60,784 bases of DNA from Sistotremastrum niveocremeum HHB9708 (taxonomy: Eukaryota; Basidiomycota; Agaricomycetes; Sistotremastrales; Sistotremastraceae). Both the position numbers and the translations under genes were made by a program. Below the pieces are notes generated by a model. The model was not told where the DNA came from. It did no database searches and worked only from the letters and a program-made list of their open reading frames with translations. Shown one piece after another: positions 13,226-25,574 of this stretch. Within the stretch, counting starts at the first letter, position 1, and every line of letters starts with the position of its first letter. Where the stretch lies: contig KV419469.1 of NCBI GenBank assembly GCA_001630475.1, positions 1-60,784 of the forward strand, read 5' to 3'.

Positions 13226-13560
13226 CTTATGTCTCAACGCTCGTTCATCGCATTCGGATCTGCATTGCTCTCCTGCTCTTTCATGTTTCCATTGTTCTGT
13301 CATCATCTCACTGCATCACATGTTTTCGGTTTTCATCTCGCATCTTTCATCCTTTCGCTATTTTTAGATAATCGGGCATTTGTGCATATATGAATCCTTT
13401 TCGTCTGTCATCATTATCTGTCGTTCTGTACATCTTTCACCGTTTCACGCTTGTTCTTCGTAGATCGGCCGGCCGATGGTCTTCCTTTCTCTCTTTCGTA
13501 ACTCTTGACGGCTGTTCTCCACGAGGACGGATTACGAGATCAGATAAATAATCAATAGTG
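13226..13560. other. Convergent intergenic gap
   Basis: About 335 bp between two convergent genes, T-rich on the left side as expected for 3' UTR/terminator sequence. No gene or repeat was seen. Confidence 0.5.
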
Positions 13561-14497
13561 CTACACTTTATACAATCGTCCAGTGCGAGTGAAAAATGTT
13601 TGCAGGATGTAAACTTGGCCGCTGCAAGAGGTTTAAGTTAACTTTGCTTCCAGGGTTTTAAATTCACATACATAGCCATTCCAACGATCGCTAGACTCTC
13701 CAGGACGCCGAACCATAAGATTTTTCTGGAAAGAAGGACATCAATACTATGTTTCGAGTGGCGGGGCTGGATCATACATTTGGGTCGACTTGACGATGGA
13801 AAAGCCACGGTTCTCACGAGTGTGGAAGCTGAGAAGACAAGTGTCAGGGCGCTGACGTTATCGAACCCAGAAATTTGGACGAGACTCACTATCTTTGTGT
13901 CCGCTTGATACTATGCAACATTCCATTCAATCGCACAATGCTCTCCTCAAGCTCGCTCGTGTGATCTGCTATCTGACCCGGTCTCGCGCTCGCCTCTCTC
14001 CGCGGTTCATTCTCCACCATGATGTCGAAATCAACCAGCTTCTGAGTCACTGTTGATTCCTCGTTTGTGAAACAGAAGGCGTATTCGCCAACGGTGTTAG
14101 CCGTTAGAACGTAGTCGCCTTGTCGTTCTGATTGTCCGTCGAGCAGGATTTTGTCGTTCGGATCCTTGATGTCAAAGCTGATCTCGAAAGAGCCACCCGA
14201 TTGGACCTGGAGAGTGTGTAATAAGACTTCGAGATCTCGGTAACACGGCCTGAAGTATATACCGCATAGTAGAACTATATTGATCGGAGCTCAGCAACAG
14301 TAAGATTAGGGTGCTGGTATGGGACGCACTCCAATTTTCTCTCCAGCTTTATCCACATCGGCGAAGAAACACAGTCGTTCGTTGGCCGCTATTGGCGTTG
14401 TAAGTGCTACCGCATTGACACGCGAGACTGATGAAAGTAAATGGAGCAAGATGATGGATGCAGCAGTCGTGAAGGAGTTGGACAGAAGTTTGACCAT
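13561..14497 (-). CDS. p24 (emp24/GOLD/TMED) family cargo receptor
   Basis: A type I membrane protein of COPII/COPI vesicles cycling between ER and Golgi. Six exons on the minus strand. The N-terminus from the first ATG is a typical signal peptide (MVKLLSNSFTTAASIILLHLL, ending near VNA). The lumenal GOLD domain follows: ERLCFFADVDKAGEKIGFYY, then GGSFEISFDIKDPNDKIL, and TVGEYAFCFTNEESTV with the conserved paired Cys. A coiled coil (HTSELEESIVRLNGMLHSIK) leads to YFHTRENRGFSIVKST. The transmembrane helix is ILWFGVLESLAIVGMAIGQV, and the cytosolic end ILQTFFTRTGRLYKV has the family's phenylalanine pair (FF). The last two exons need introns with GTATGA and GTATGT donors; a longer unspliced reading would give a tail without this motif. 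It looks closest to the gamma-type p24 proteins. Confidence 0.9.
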
Positions 14498-14980
14498 GAG
14501 TGTCAAGCCTCGTCTAGTTCAAACGTGGCGATAATCAGAAGAAAGCAATAGGGCAGCCCCTAGGGACAAGCGTTGAGTGAGCCTGAGCGTCGCGGTCGTG
14601 GCGGTTGGTCTTCGGAAAAGGCCGAGATGGATTTCCGATGCCCTGGACTCAGCGGAAGCAAATGCATTGACGCTGAACTGCACAATTTACACAAGCTGAA
14701 TGTCATTCATAAAACTCACTACGGTGATTTACGAGGATAGAGATTGTATGGTCACAAGTGAATTGAATGTCCGATACCAATGAATATTACTAAAATTGAT
14801 TTACTCAAAGAATGATGTCTCTACGACAGAGCGACAGGATGCGACGGACGCCATGTCGAAACGTGTGACACTTTGCAGTGGCCTCTACTGTGTTAGAAGC
14901 GTCCTTCTTATGGGCATCCTGAAGTAATCTGCACTTACAGCGCTGTATCGCTTTGAGAGAAATGTTCATAATCATCAAGT
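14498..14980. other. Intergenic, no supported gene
   Basis: About 480 bp between the p24 start and the end of the DUF6535 gene, both on the minus strand. It should hold the p24 promoter. No coding signal or repeat was recognised. Confidence 0.4.
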
Positions 14981-17237
14981 TCAATGCCGAACAGAAGGCA
15001 GAGATTTAGAGGTTAGATCCAGATTGAGATCGGTCTCATGAGGTTCAAAGAAAGATGGATGTCCTGCAGAATTGATCCGTCAGATCCCACAATGGCAAGG
15101 AAAGAGATAACACATACGTTGAATTAGCGCTTTCCCACGATTGCAGGTTTCTTTCGATAGTTGTATACGGGGATTAGAATCAGAGAATCCGCCAAAGTTG
15201 CAGAGGTAAAGGAAGTCCCGGATTGCCGAAGGGTTTGACAACGCGGACAAATCGTCGCAACGTTCCAAAAAGGCTACCGCAGCGTTCTCAGCATCATACC
15301 AATGGGTCTGATGAGGTTCATGCAACATGAGCGCAATGAATGGCGAAAGATCGACATCCGCGGAGATTTGGGAATGAGGCGGGATGTGGCTCATCAACAC
15401 ATGAAGGACGAAAGCTATGCGGGGGCTGTATCTCGCGTAGTTTTGTGCGTCGTTACTGAAGTTCATGATTTCGCACACACTTTCAGATCCGCATCCTCGT
15501 ACGATGAACGCGACAAAATCCATGTGATAAGGATACAGTTGGCTTCTCATCCAAGACCTCAGAATTGACACGCGATCGACGTGAGCGAGAATTCGGGTGA
15601 GTCCGTCAATCCGACCCTTCGCAAGGAGTAAGTCACAGTGTCTGAAAGCATGGGCGAGAAGCCTTGAGCGGTGTCCCATGAAGTGGGGTCGATCGTAGAC
15701 GCAGATGCATTGAGCAAGACACTCCTCGTTTGGTAAATCGGCGATGCTAGCGAGATCCGCATTGTTGGGTAACAAAGAAGTGAAGAACGCCGCCGAATTG
15801 CAGTTAGTGGAGAATGAACACTGGCGAATAAGAAAGTTGGTGACTTCCATGTTTGACAGCTTCTGGGTCGCCCATCTTTTGTTCGTGCGGCAGTAGGAGG
15901 CGAATCGATGAACCTGTGCCTTGACTGTCTCCTGCACTCGAATAGATGTATCCGTCGCGGATAACCGTGAGAAGGCGCTCTGTAGCAGGTGCAATGACTC
16001 TTCTCCATGTTGAAGCCACATCTGGAGGGACAGGGACGGAACTGCACGTTCCAACAACTTCGGGTCGCTGGCTTCTGTGACTAATCGCATGTACGTGCAG
16101 ATCTGTTTGCGATCATCCAAGGTCCACTGCCAATCAGTGTTGGCCGTGTATTTTCTGATCCACTTCCACTTGTCTCCCATTCTTCTCAATAGCCTGACCA
16201 TAGCGTGGCTCAGAGACCCCTCGAACGGCGAGTTCTCGAATCGTACGGCATGGATAGCCGTAGCCGTGATGGTCGAACCAATGCCTGCCGCAAGCACCAA
16301 ACCCACCCCGAACGTTGTTTCCAAGGTAAGGGATCTTCCGTCGAATGACGTCGCAAGATTTTGCAATTGATAGAACAATCCGCTCATAAAGAGTGCGATC
16401 GAGGAGAGCAACGACCAGTAGAGAACGGTCACGAGTGGTTTTATCCATACGTATGCGAGCCGCTTTCTTTCTTCGTGTCTGATAGTCCGTTCGAGATGAG
16501 TGTTGCCCGTCGGTCTGCTTAGAAGCTTGCCAACCCATTGGCGTCCAAGCACACACAAAACCGCGTTGAACATCTGTCTAGAGGGCTAACAAGGCATTTC
16601 CAGGGAGCAAGGCATGATCTCACAGCTGATATCAAAGCGAGATAATACAACGAACAAACATTCTGTTCCTGTCGTGGCGGTAGCGGGGGGAGCTGCGAAG
16701 TCGAATTTACGGGAATGCTGGCACCATTGACCGACGGAGACAGATTCTGCACTGCGGGAACGAGGAAAGCAGTAAGGACCGCCAAAAATATGGCAATCTA
16801 GGTGACTGCGATCAGTGAATTCCTGGAGCGTTCGAGAGGTAACGTACGAAGACTAGTGATACATCCATGAAGCCCTTCCATTCCTCCGCTTCTTCTTTCA
16901 TCTTGCCCGTCGCAATTTCGTATAGCGCACTCCATGTCGGCTCATCATTCAATGGCTTTTGGTCATACGGTTGATCATCTTCATGATACTGTAAATCGAC
17001 CGCCCAACGGTAAGCAGATAAACTCACTTTACCTTTCACAGCATCCTTGATCAATATGTCGAATTTCTGGCCATGTTTGACCAGCGTTTTCTTCTGTTCC
17101 TCCATCACCACATTCTGCTTCTCCATCAGGTCAAGGAGCCGATTGAACTGGGGTGTATCGAATGGATCGAGCGGTAGGGTCGACTGGCTGGCCTCTGTGA
17201 TTGGGTTGGATGCCATCAACTTTGGAGAGCCAGTCAT
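14981..17237 (-). CDS. DUF6535 multi-spanning membrane protein
   Basis: Uncharacterised basidiomycete membrane family. Exon 1 (from ATG 17237) has a coiled-coil stretch (RLLDLMEKQNVVMEEQKKTL) then the DUF6535 entry, including DEPTWSALYEIATGKMKEE and EWKGFMDVSLVF. Removing a 49-nt intron joins it to the first membrane helix IAIFLAVLTAFLVPAVQ. A second intron, with acceptor ACAG directly before ATGTTC, restores LISAMFNAVLCVLGRQWVGK. Two more hydrophobic segments follow (VLYWSLLSSIALFMSGLFYQ and FGVGLVLAAGIGSTITATAI), then about 340 residues of soluble helical sequence. I placed a last intron (GTATGT...CTGCAG) so that the protein ends at 14981; without it the frame would stop at 15080 instead. 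The function is unknown. Confidence 0.82.
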
Positions 17238-18923
17238 GGGGGGGGTGATGATGAGGTTAGATACAGTTCACGCACCCAACTTGAATCCCGCACTGGCTAG
17301 TGCAGGCTGTGCTAGCGCTTGCAATTGGTCTCGTTAACCACTACCACATATCGCGCCAAACGTTATCGGGGATCCTATTGCCCTACATGGATGAAATGTG
17401 AGGAGCTCTAGTATGGTATTCCAAGACGTTCTACCATGAAAGTGATAGGCAAGATGTGGGATGAAAAGGCGTTGAAACCGGGCTGCGTTATGCAACTTTA
17501 CGATTTATAGACTCCGATCGCGACTCTGTAGCCTTTACACTGGCAGCTGTATTCCAGCCTGCGTTCCTGGCCTTCAATTTTGTGATCATACTTGCGTCTC
17601 TCTTCTCTGCAGGTATCATTGCGAGAACGCTGTAATTTTCTCCAGGGCGTAGGTTGCGCCGGTCTTTGAGCGTCACCTGCACTTTTTTTCCGGCAAAGTC
17701 TGAATGAAGTGTTGCAGTAGTCCAACAATGCCTCGAGTCGTCGAGGTCCCGGCATTGACTTCGTGACCTCTTCTTTTCCTAGGCATCTTGATGACCGAGA
17801 GGAGCGAAGACGTCAGAAGTCTCTCGATGAAGACCTAAATTCAAGAGCAAACATAATTCTGGTCGACTGTCGTCTGGAGTGACGGAACAGCGTTTTTCGA
17901 TCCTCTGCATTTATACCTGCTATGGCATTCGTCGAGAAAAGCTTCCTGGAAATGGCCGATGAGCATCTGGATTTAACGCTGAGGCGAATGTCGACAGGCT
18001 ACCCTATCAATTAGCCAAGGCTGAGGACACTAAATCGGTCGAAAATCATGGTGCAGGGCACATGTATCAGAACCTGTGACGTCCGTTCTCAGATATTAAT
18101 GCGTGAGTGGTGAATGTAACGGCACCTCTAATTTCTGACCCCTTTGGACTAGAAGTTACATAAATGAAAATAATTTTGGTTCTGGTAGCAGCGTTCTGGG
18201 CGGATCTTCTGACCTCAATTCAGCTATTTCAACATGCCATAATGATTCTACCGAAAGGCTTCAACTGGAAGTCATCTTTCGGAAGATATCATTCGGTCGA
18301 ACAGCGTGACGTGCCTCCAGCATGCTGTTCAGCGAGGAAAACCTCAAGAGTCGGATGTTTCGGTTTACCTGGGGAGACCAGAAATAGGATTAATGTGCTA
18401 CGCAGAAGCTGTTTTTCGACTCACTGTTAGTCCAAGCCACTTCATCACGAAGTTTACTGTCGCAGAACGTACTATTGACGAAGGGAGACCTCTTCCCTGG
18501 ACACTTCAACTTCTTAGCTCGGGGATACTGTTGATATCCGTGAGCTTCCAGGTCTATCTTGTCGACTGTCCAGAGCTCAACGTTGGAACCGTACTCTTCT
18601 CTCGTCGATCGACGGGGCGGGGTGTTTCGACTCAATTCGGTGCCACCATCATTTTTTTGAGCCACCGAGGCGTCCTCTTGGATATTATCGTGTCGAGTAT
18701 AGTTGGCTGACAAATGGACGAATTGACTTCTTGAGTCGCCTAGTGGCACCGTTCCTGCAGGACAAGTTCGGCTTTGTCCCATATAGCCGATGTGCCCAAA
18801 CTCAACCAAATTCATGTTCATTTTCCGTCTGTCACGCTTTATCCGCTGATAAAGCACCCACCCCTTCGAACATTCGCTTTCACCCCTCAGCCTCACCCCT
18901 CCGTCCCGAGCTCCCCTCACCGC
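17238..18923. other. Intergenic, no supported gene
   Basis: About 1.7 kb. Overlapping Lys/Arg-rich short frames lie on the minus strand at 17488-17755 (64 and 85 codons), but neither shows a recognisable domain or clear splice structure. A 186-codon minus-strand frame at 18390-18950 runs into the following gene antisense and has no family features. I treat all of these as unsupported. Confidence 0.4.
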
Positions 18924-20203
18924 ATGCTGGTGTGCAAGCCCATCTTCCATCTCCTCTCAGCTGCCGATGATCTCTACGAGCAACCTCCCTACTGCAGCCT
19001 AGCAGAGTTCCTCATCGCTGAGGGGCGTCCGCGAGACATGCTACTACTTTATGCCCTGAACTCTCGATGGAAGAAGGCAATGGCGCCATATATATGGAGC
19101 CATGTTGTTATTCGTGACGCATCAGAACTAGTCAACAAGATTGACCTAATCGAACCATACGCCACGAACATCGTCTCGCTGTCCCTCTCATTGGGACGAA
19201 CGAGGCAGTCATCCATAGACATCCCCTTCCCAAAACGAGCCCTCATCGCCTCATTCTTCCGAAATCTAACTCGGGCTCGCTCAATTGCACTCGAGTCGGT
19301 TGGACGTGAACCCGATGACCCCGTTGTCGAGGTGGTCCTTGCCGCTCTCTTCCTGTCACGATATCTTCCCTTGGCTGGAGGATTTCAGCGTAAGGCTGCC
19401 CAGGAAATTCCCCTCCCTTATTCCTTGGGCATCAAAGGTGGCAGAGACACTGGGCGAGGTGACGCTGGGATTGGACTATGACGAGTCCCTTCGACCAGCC
19501 TTCCACCGAATGCTGTCACACTCCCTTTGGCTGTCTACCCTGCGATGCCACGTAGATTATCTATGTGGCTTCAAGGGCAGCTCACCAGTCATGAAGCTGT
19601 CCCTCCACGGCGAAGCCGACCGTCTTGTTGGGAGTCTGAAGGAAATCTCTCCGACCTCGTTCCCATGCGTGTCCGACCTGCTTTTCGAATCGGGTCTACC
19701 CCCTCTCGATTCAGAGACATTGTCGACGATCACCAGCTGTTTTAGGTCATGCGTATCAATTGAAAACCTTCATGTCAAGCCGAATATCACAGCATGTACT
19801 TATTTGTTTGTCTCCTCTCAACTCTAATCGAGCTCTCCAGGCATCGCTGAAAGGCATTTCTCGCCTAATGACATCGAAAAACCCCACAGCAAATTTGAGA
19901 GCGATCGGAGTCGTTTGTGGAGAACGTCCGCCGATTGAGCTGTTCTCAAATCTGATCCTGCAGCTCCCCGGGCTGCAGACGATTCGTGTACGATTCGTCG
20001 CGGATTTTGATCAGGCCCTACTCTCGGAAAATACTGACATCGTGGCTGCGGGCAGACGGGTTACAATCACCTGCGATGTAGTGCCGCGTAGCTCCTTTGG
20101 CAAGATGGCTCCAAATGCCCAAGGGGAAACGTCAAGAGGTCACCGAAGGCAGTTATCCTTCGCCAAAAGGATATCCGATACGGCTAGAAATCTAATGCCA
20201 TAA
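18924..20203 (+). CDS. F-box-like / leucine-rich protein, uncharacterised
   Basis: Probably an F-box-type adaptor of basidiomycete expansion type; inferred from layout, not from a strong motif. The N-terminal part (CSLAEFLIAEGRPRDMLLLY, followed by ALNSRWKKAMAPYIWSHVVI) matches the usual F-box pattern of a short helical pair followed by a 'site of the wall' region, and later parts have Leu-rich repeats with regular spacing (IVSLSLSLGRTRQSS, LRCHVDYLCGF, LRAIGVVCGE). Two introns are needed: a 49-nt one after DDPVVE leading to DFSVRLPRKF, and one after ENLH leading to ASLKGISRLM. The ATG at 18924 is the first in frame; the frame is open further upstream to 18774 without an ATG. The SCF role is unproven. 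Confidence 0.6.
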
Positions 20204-21499
20204 ATTAGCTCCCGCTAGAGAGCAGAGAAATCCTTATCGGACACAAAATCGGAACGGCTTGCACGTCCCAGTCCAATAATAAATATCTGCGGGCAGATTA
20301 TGGTCAGCGTAACACCCGTGCATCTTCCGATCACATACCTGTTGTTGTAATCCACCGTGTATTGTATTATAGACGTGGCGTGTACGCACCTAGTCCACTG
20401 CGGTACAGCTGCCTGCATAGTCCTTCCAGTACTCGAGAAGCGCTCCTTCTACACCATACGGACCGCATCGTTCGGCGGCATGATCTCGATATCGCTAGAA
20501 GGTCATCGTCGACGAGGGCTTTCACCAAGATTAGTCATGATTTGTCCTGTCCTGTCATAGATATCGCAGAGCTTTGACCCTGGGACTTGAGACGGACGTT
20601 GAAGGAGCCCCTCTTGGGGCATCTAGGAGTATGGGGATTCGGGAAGGAATCAATCCATCGTTGTGAATCTTGTGATAGGCAGGGCTCGGACCCACAGTAT
20701 TTATGTTGACAGTCCGGAAGAACCAAGGAGCAAAGCACATGCACAGGGACATAAGGTGAGCTCAGAACAGTAGAACAATAGAGATATGGACCGGGTCGAC
20801 ATCCGGAATGCTGATTGTGCCAAACTCGGAGGGCGGAAATGAATTAATTGTCAAAACAGATAGGAAAGCTTAAGTTATAGCTCAAGGTCTAGACATTGAC
20901 TTAGGAGGGGTGTGCGAGAAATTCGACCACTATCTGGTCCATGGTCTTTTGACCAGAACCCCAAGTTGTCGCGAAATGGAAGATACTCGGACTGATCTAC
21001 GCGATAAAGAAGCACCAGGTACAGAGAAAAAAGCCGAAACTGTAGAAATTAGGAGTGACTATCAAAGGCATTGCACTGAGTTCAGACATATCACAGAGCC
21101 ATTTCAGGCGATTAAGTACCAAATTAAGATTGCCAATCGTCCGAATGACAGCGAAAATAACTTGGAGAATGATGGCAGGCTCTTCGTTGCGCCGGCTAAA
21201 GCCGAAGGCATATCTCGGTTCGGCCGATCGGACCGACATTATGCGGAGGGTGCCTGGAAAGCGTCGATCATGAGATAGATCTTCACGATTTTCTTGAGGT
21301 TCCTTCTTTCAGGAGTGCTGACGGATACTACGGAACACCCAGCGAAGTTAAAACAAAATCCCGACGCGATGGACACCAAGGAAGTGGTTGATACTCAGTA
21401 TATTATTTCAGCTAGTCATAAACATTGCGTCGTGGATCCAAGACAGACAGTAAAGGTATCATTAAATCATTGCGAGATAGAGGCTTTTGGATGAACACC
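20204..21499. other. Intergenic, no supported gene
   Basis: About 1.3 kb between two convergent genes. Plus-strand short frames (for example 20910-21278, 122 codons, Lys/Arg/Glu-rich) lack recognisable features or splice continuation. I see no repeat or RNA gene. Confidence 0.4.
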
Positions 21500-22504
21500 T
21501 TAACCGATGACATAAGCCAAGAGGAGGGTGATAGTGGTGGTTCCGATGAGGGCAAGAACGACAAAACGGAGGAGGATTCCGGGAGGAACCTTGACTCCCT
21601 GGAGCGGGTTGTTGGGTGCCTCACCATCCTCTCCACGGAGAGCCATGACACCAGCGACAGTGGGTCCGAGATTTAGCCAGAGTCCGATGAAGACTATATG
21701 AGAGTTAGAGGGCTATAGTTGTCGAGGACGCGAATAATCTTACCAACTGCCTCGTAGGGGACGATGGGAATCCATTTGACGAATCGGGTGAAGATGAGGA
21801 CGGCGCTCAACTAAAGAAATGTTAGACTGGGTTCATTTTAAGATCGAAAGAATAATACTGACAATGTGTCCAACGGCACCGATGGCGAGTTTATATCGCT
21901 TGCCATAGAGAAGGAGAGCAGTCTATAAAGGTTGGTTAGTATATTCGTGATACCGCAATGGATCAAGACTGACAATCATGAAGTCGTTGGCGCCAGCGAT
22001 GATGGCGACAACGATGAAGACTGTGCTCATCTCTTGAGCGGTAAGAATGACCAAATACAGCACGAAACCCCATATCCATGAGGCTGCCAGTGCTCTCGGT
22101 ACTGAGGCGCTCAGGAGGAGGAACCACATGAGTACTTCGACTTGTCTATAGACAATGAGCTACATGTCTCAGAATAATCGCGAGTGCACATACCCATGAG
22201 CCACGGCGAGAATGAAGGTGAGCCGACTGGTAGCACCATCCTGGAGATAGACAGCGTAACCGACGATACCGATGGTAAGGAACCAGATAGCGGATAAGAC
22301 ACCCCAAGAGAATGCTTTAGCAGGAGTCCACCAGCGCTTGGTAGCCAAAAGAGCGAAGACACCAGCGATAGGGGGACCAGCTATGGTGATCGCAAGCATA
22401 GCCTCGGCGACATGCTGCTGATGAGGCGGGAGGATGGGCCAATTGGGAGGGGTCCCAAGAGGGAAGATGGTATCGTTGTAGATGAGCAGCTTCGTCGGGG
22501 CCAT
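21500..22504 (-). CDS. Multi-spanning membrane protein of unknown function
   Basis: Five exons give about 270 residues with roughly seven hydrophobic segments: MLAITIAGPPIAGVFALLA, SWGVLSAIWFLTIGIVGYAV, VEVLMWFLLLSA, WIWGFVLYLVIL, VFIVVAIIAGANDFMI, FIGLWLNLGPTVAGVMAL and LRFVVLALIGTTTITLLLAY. The frame is kept over four short introns, two with GTCAGT donors. An NNPLQGVKVPPG loop precedes the last helix, and the protein ends three residues after it. The N-terminus (MAPTKLLIYNDTIFPLG) has no cleavable signal. I do not recognise the family. A channel, transporter or lipid-related enzyme would each fit the topology; none is supported by motif. Confidence 0.75.
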
Positions 22505-22544
22505 GGTGGTTGGTACGGGGACCCAAAGACGAACGTTGAGACAT

Positions 22545-22551
22545 ATTTATA
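22545..22551 (-). promoter_or_regulatory. Candidate TATA box of the membrane-protein gene
   Basis: TATAAAT on the minus strand, about 41-47 bp upstream of the ATG at 22504. Position and sequence fit a TATA element; use is inferred. Confidence 0.3.
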
Positions 22552-23001
22552 GTAAGTAGGTACCTGAGGACGGCTTGGGCAGGGGTCGATGAAGGCCGGG
22601 ACTAAGGGCGACCCGAACGGACGAAGATTATGACCGTAATAGAACTCACATACAAAATCAGTTCACCTGATCCAGGTCCGTTCGAGTCACATCCGCTGCA
22701 TCCGTACTTGGATCATATAGGCTGTGTTTCAGCTCTACTTTCGCCGTTAAACTGATCCTATTGCATCCCAACATCGTATATTGCTCATTCTTGAGTGCTT
22801 GAAATCGTCAGATTAGCTGGATGCCTCGTGCCGGGCACGACGCGGAGGAGCCGGCTGGCCTTCGAAGTCGGAATTTTGGACTTGCCGAATTTGCTTCCTC
22901 TGCTTCCGGTGTCATAAACACAGCATCCGAGGCCCGATATTTCCGCACTCGAAATTTATTCAATTTATTCCCGTCTCGCATCTAAAATCATCAAGCAGGT
23001 C
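22552..23001. other. Intergenic upstream region
   Basis: About 450 bp between the membrane-protein promoter and the inverted-repeat element, ending in the left 9-bp target-site duplication (22993-23001). No gene is supported. Confidence 0.4.
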
Positions 23002-23592
23002 TAGCCTGAGAATCTCAAGCACCGTTCTGCGTCGGACACGCCGGAGATAAACTCCGATGTATTTTCTTATTTGGCTTTCGCGCCAAATATGGAAAACCTT
23101 CGCAGAAGGGCTTGAGGCAAGTTCATTAGAAGGGGGGGCATACATCGTNNNNNNNNNNNNNNNNNNNNNNNNNNNNNNNNNNNNNNNNNNNNNNNNNNNN
23201 NNNNNNNNNNNNNNNNNNNNNNNNNNNNNNNNNNNNNNNNNNNNNNNNNNNNNNNNNNNNNNNNNNNNNNNNNNNNNNNNNNNNNNNNNNNNNNNNNNNN
23301 NNNNNNNNNNNNNNNNNNNNNNNNNNNNNNNNNNNNNNNNNNNNNNNNNNNNNNNNNNNNNNNNNNNNNNNNNNNNNNNNNNNNNNNNNNNNNNNNNNNN
23401 NNNNNNNNNNNNNNNNNNNNNNNNNNNNAGTGTTTGAGGCAGCACAGCAAGTATGCCCCCCCTTCTAATGAACTTGCCTCAAGCCCTTCTGCGAAGGTTT
23501 TCCATATTTGGCGCGAAAGCCAAACATGAAAATACATCGGAGTTTATCTCCGAGAGTGCCCTTCGCAGAACGAGCTTGAGGTTCTCAGGCTA
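23002..23592. mobile_element. Mutator-like inverted-repeat element, interior unsequenced
   Basis: Two long arms face each other across 280 N. The arms begin TAGCCTGAGA (left, 23002) and end TCTCAGGCTA (right, 23592). A 74-bp core (23070-23143 against 23451-23524) is a perfect reverse complement, and the outer 65 or so bases match imperfectly. The 9-mer AAGCAGGTC occurs immediately outside both ends (22993-23001 and 23593-23601). Arms of more than 140 bp with a 9-bp target duplication fit Mutator-like elements. Any transposase would have to be in the gap, whose printed length need not be real. Confidence 0.75.
23149..23428. other. Assembly gap (280 N)
   Basis: A run of N placed exactly between the inverted arms of the element above. 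This is where short-read assembly of a long palindrome would be expected to fail, so the true length and content are unknown. Confidence 0.98.
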
Positions 23593-23601
23593 AAGCAGGT
23601 C

Positions 23602-25574
23602 TAGCTCTTCGACACGATCTATCTTAGGAAACCAGTCATCTTTCGTATATGGTCCGCCACTCATTCTTGAAATTTCTCAGTTTTAACTTTGGATTGAAAC
23701 TCCGCTCTCCGCTCTCGTTCATTCAAGCACAAAAAAACAATTCGCCACCCACGCTGTCAGCGCTATTCAGCCCCTGTTCGATTGGGAATTTGGAACGTGC
23801 TTCGAAACATTGGGAACCTTCGAGGAGCCGCATTATCGAGATCCTCATGCCTTTTCCGTTGTTTGAATCGCTCAGAGAAAAGGGAAGTCCAGAGGATATC
23901 CTACATTGGACACTCTTGTTTCATCGCCCCCATAAGCCTGAGCTTGGCAAACAATAATGGTACCAACGCTTGGAACTCTGATCCGCTGAACTAGTTACCA
24001 ACCCGGATCACTGGGCGGATGTTCCCTAGTTCTCGGGCTCGACGGGCTGTGTTCACACAGCCTTCTTCAGTTCTTCTAGCGCTTGGATGACCCTGGAGAT
24101 CCAGCCACGCCGTCTCCAGAAGTTCGCGAAGTAAGCGCGTATATGTTCTTATAAGTATCACATGAGTGAGTTCATCAAGGACTTAATTCGACCTTTAGGA
24201 AATTATCAGCCCTCTGTCTCCGATTGCCTCCAGCTTTACCGGCTTAACCTGGCAGTTTATAGTACATGTAACTCGGTTCGTGACCCCACTTGATATTCTA
24301 GAAGCGAGATCGCTGATTAGGAATCAGGCTCGACAATTGAGCTAGAGCAATTCTGCGTCGAGCTCACGACGAGTCTGTAGTGCGAGTACGGACTCAAAAT
24401 TGGTTGCTTGGATATCAGACTGGGTTGGCTTCGACGACTAAGACCTCGGTCCAGTGATAGCGGTGGAGCGACACCAATCCACTCGTATTCTCTCAGGAAC
24501 TGCACATGGAACAAACCTTCTAGACTTCCCCTTTGCATCTGATCGGCCCAACGCTCTCATCACCAAATTCACTCTATTGGGAGAACTTGGACTCAGTTCA
24601 ACCCAAGACACCCACATAACTTCTAGGTCACCATTCTGCCCTAAGAGGTGTTAATAAGGGTGTTGATAGGTCGCGGTCCGTTTGGTTGCTTGCTTGCTTG
24701 GACTCCACCCCAACCACCCTATTCGGTTTGGCGAAGGTTATGTTACCAGGGCTCTGATAGCACCAAAATACTCGACCCGAATAAGCTCATAGGGGCTCCT
24801 CGAATTCTCAAACAATTCTTGTCATGACTCGAAATATTGGGCACCCCTCTCAACAAAATCAACCCGCAACCTTTGTCCTTCTCCTGTGACACTTTCATGT
24901 CTACATGCAGCGATGCTAAAAGTTCGAATCAACCGCTATTAATGTAATTCTCTGGCTCTCAAAAATGTTACTGACTACTCATCCCAATCTGCGGGGTGAG
25001 GATCAAATATAGTGGGTTTAAACAGTTCATTTCTTCGATTTTACTAAAATCCTCTGTTTATAGTTTCGGAGAAGGACGGATGATAATCCTAACATCCCGG
25101 GGGCAAGTTCTGTCACCATCATAGACCTAGACCGTCGGCCATAGCTGCCGCGGAATCGCGCCATGAAACTCAAAAGCTCTGGTACAGCAAGGAGTGGTAT
25201 AAGTAAGATCATCATTCTACGGGAGATATGATGGCATTCCGATTTCAGAAGTTGATGATTGCATCATTGCGACCCGCTAGTAGGATTTATAAATCGAAGG
25301 TGTTGAGCCGATATCGCGAGAGCCTAAGTTACTGTAACAGCTTCCGCCATGGCCTCCGCTATCCCACATATATAGTAATTGCCAGTGGGGGACAATAATA
25401 ATATTTCGGCTCTCTTTCTCAATACGAGACACGCTGATGAATTTGATGACATTCATTTTGAACGTCTGTGCGTATATATCTGCCCCAAAGTGTACGTAGA
25501 GCTGGTCCTAGTTCGCTTATTCGGATTTTTCGGATCTATTCGCCGATACCTTCTTCGAAAGTGCTACGACAAAA
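23602..25574. other. Intergenic, no supported gene
   Basis: About 2 kb with short unsupported frames on both strands (longest 102 codons at 23649-23957). Stop density is high in all frames, and I see no domain, repeat or RNA gene. A TATATA motif near 25370 lies about 200 bp before the next gene. Confidence 0.4.

Noticed and set aside
18390-18950. Minus-strand frame of 186 codons
   Set aside because: No domain; its upstream end overlaps an F-box-like gene antisense and has no splice or promoter support.
20910-21278. Plus-strand frame of 122 codons
   Set aside because: No recognisable feature and no continuation; could be chance in 1.3 kb of non-coding DNA.
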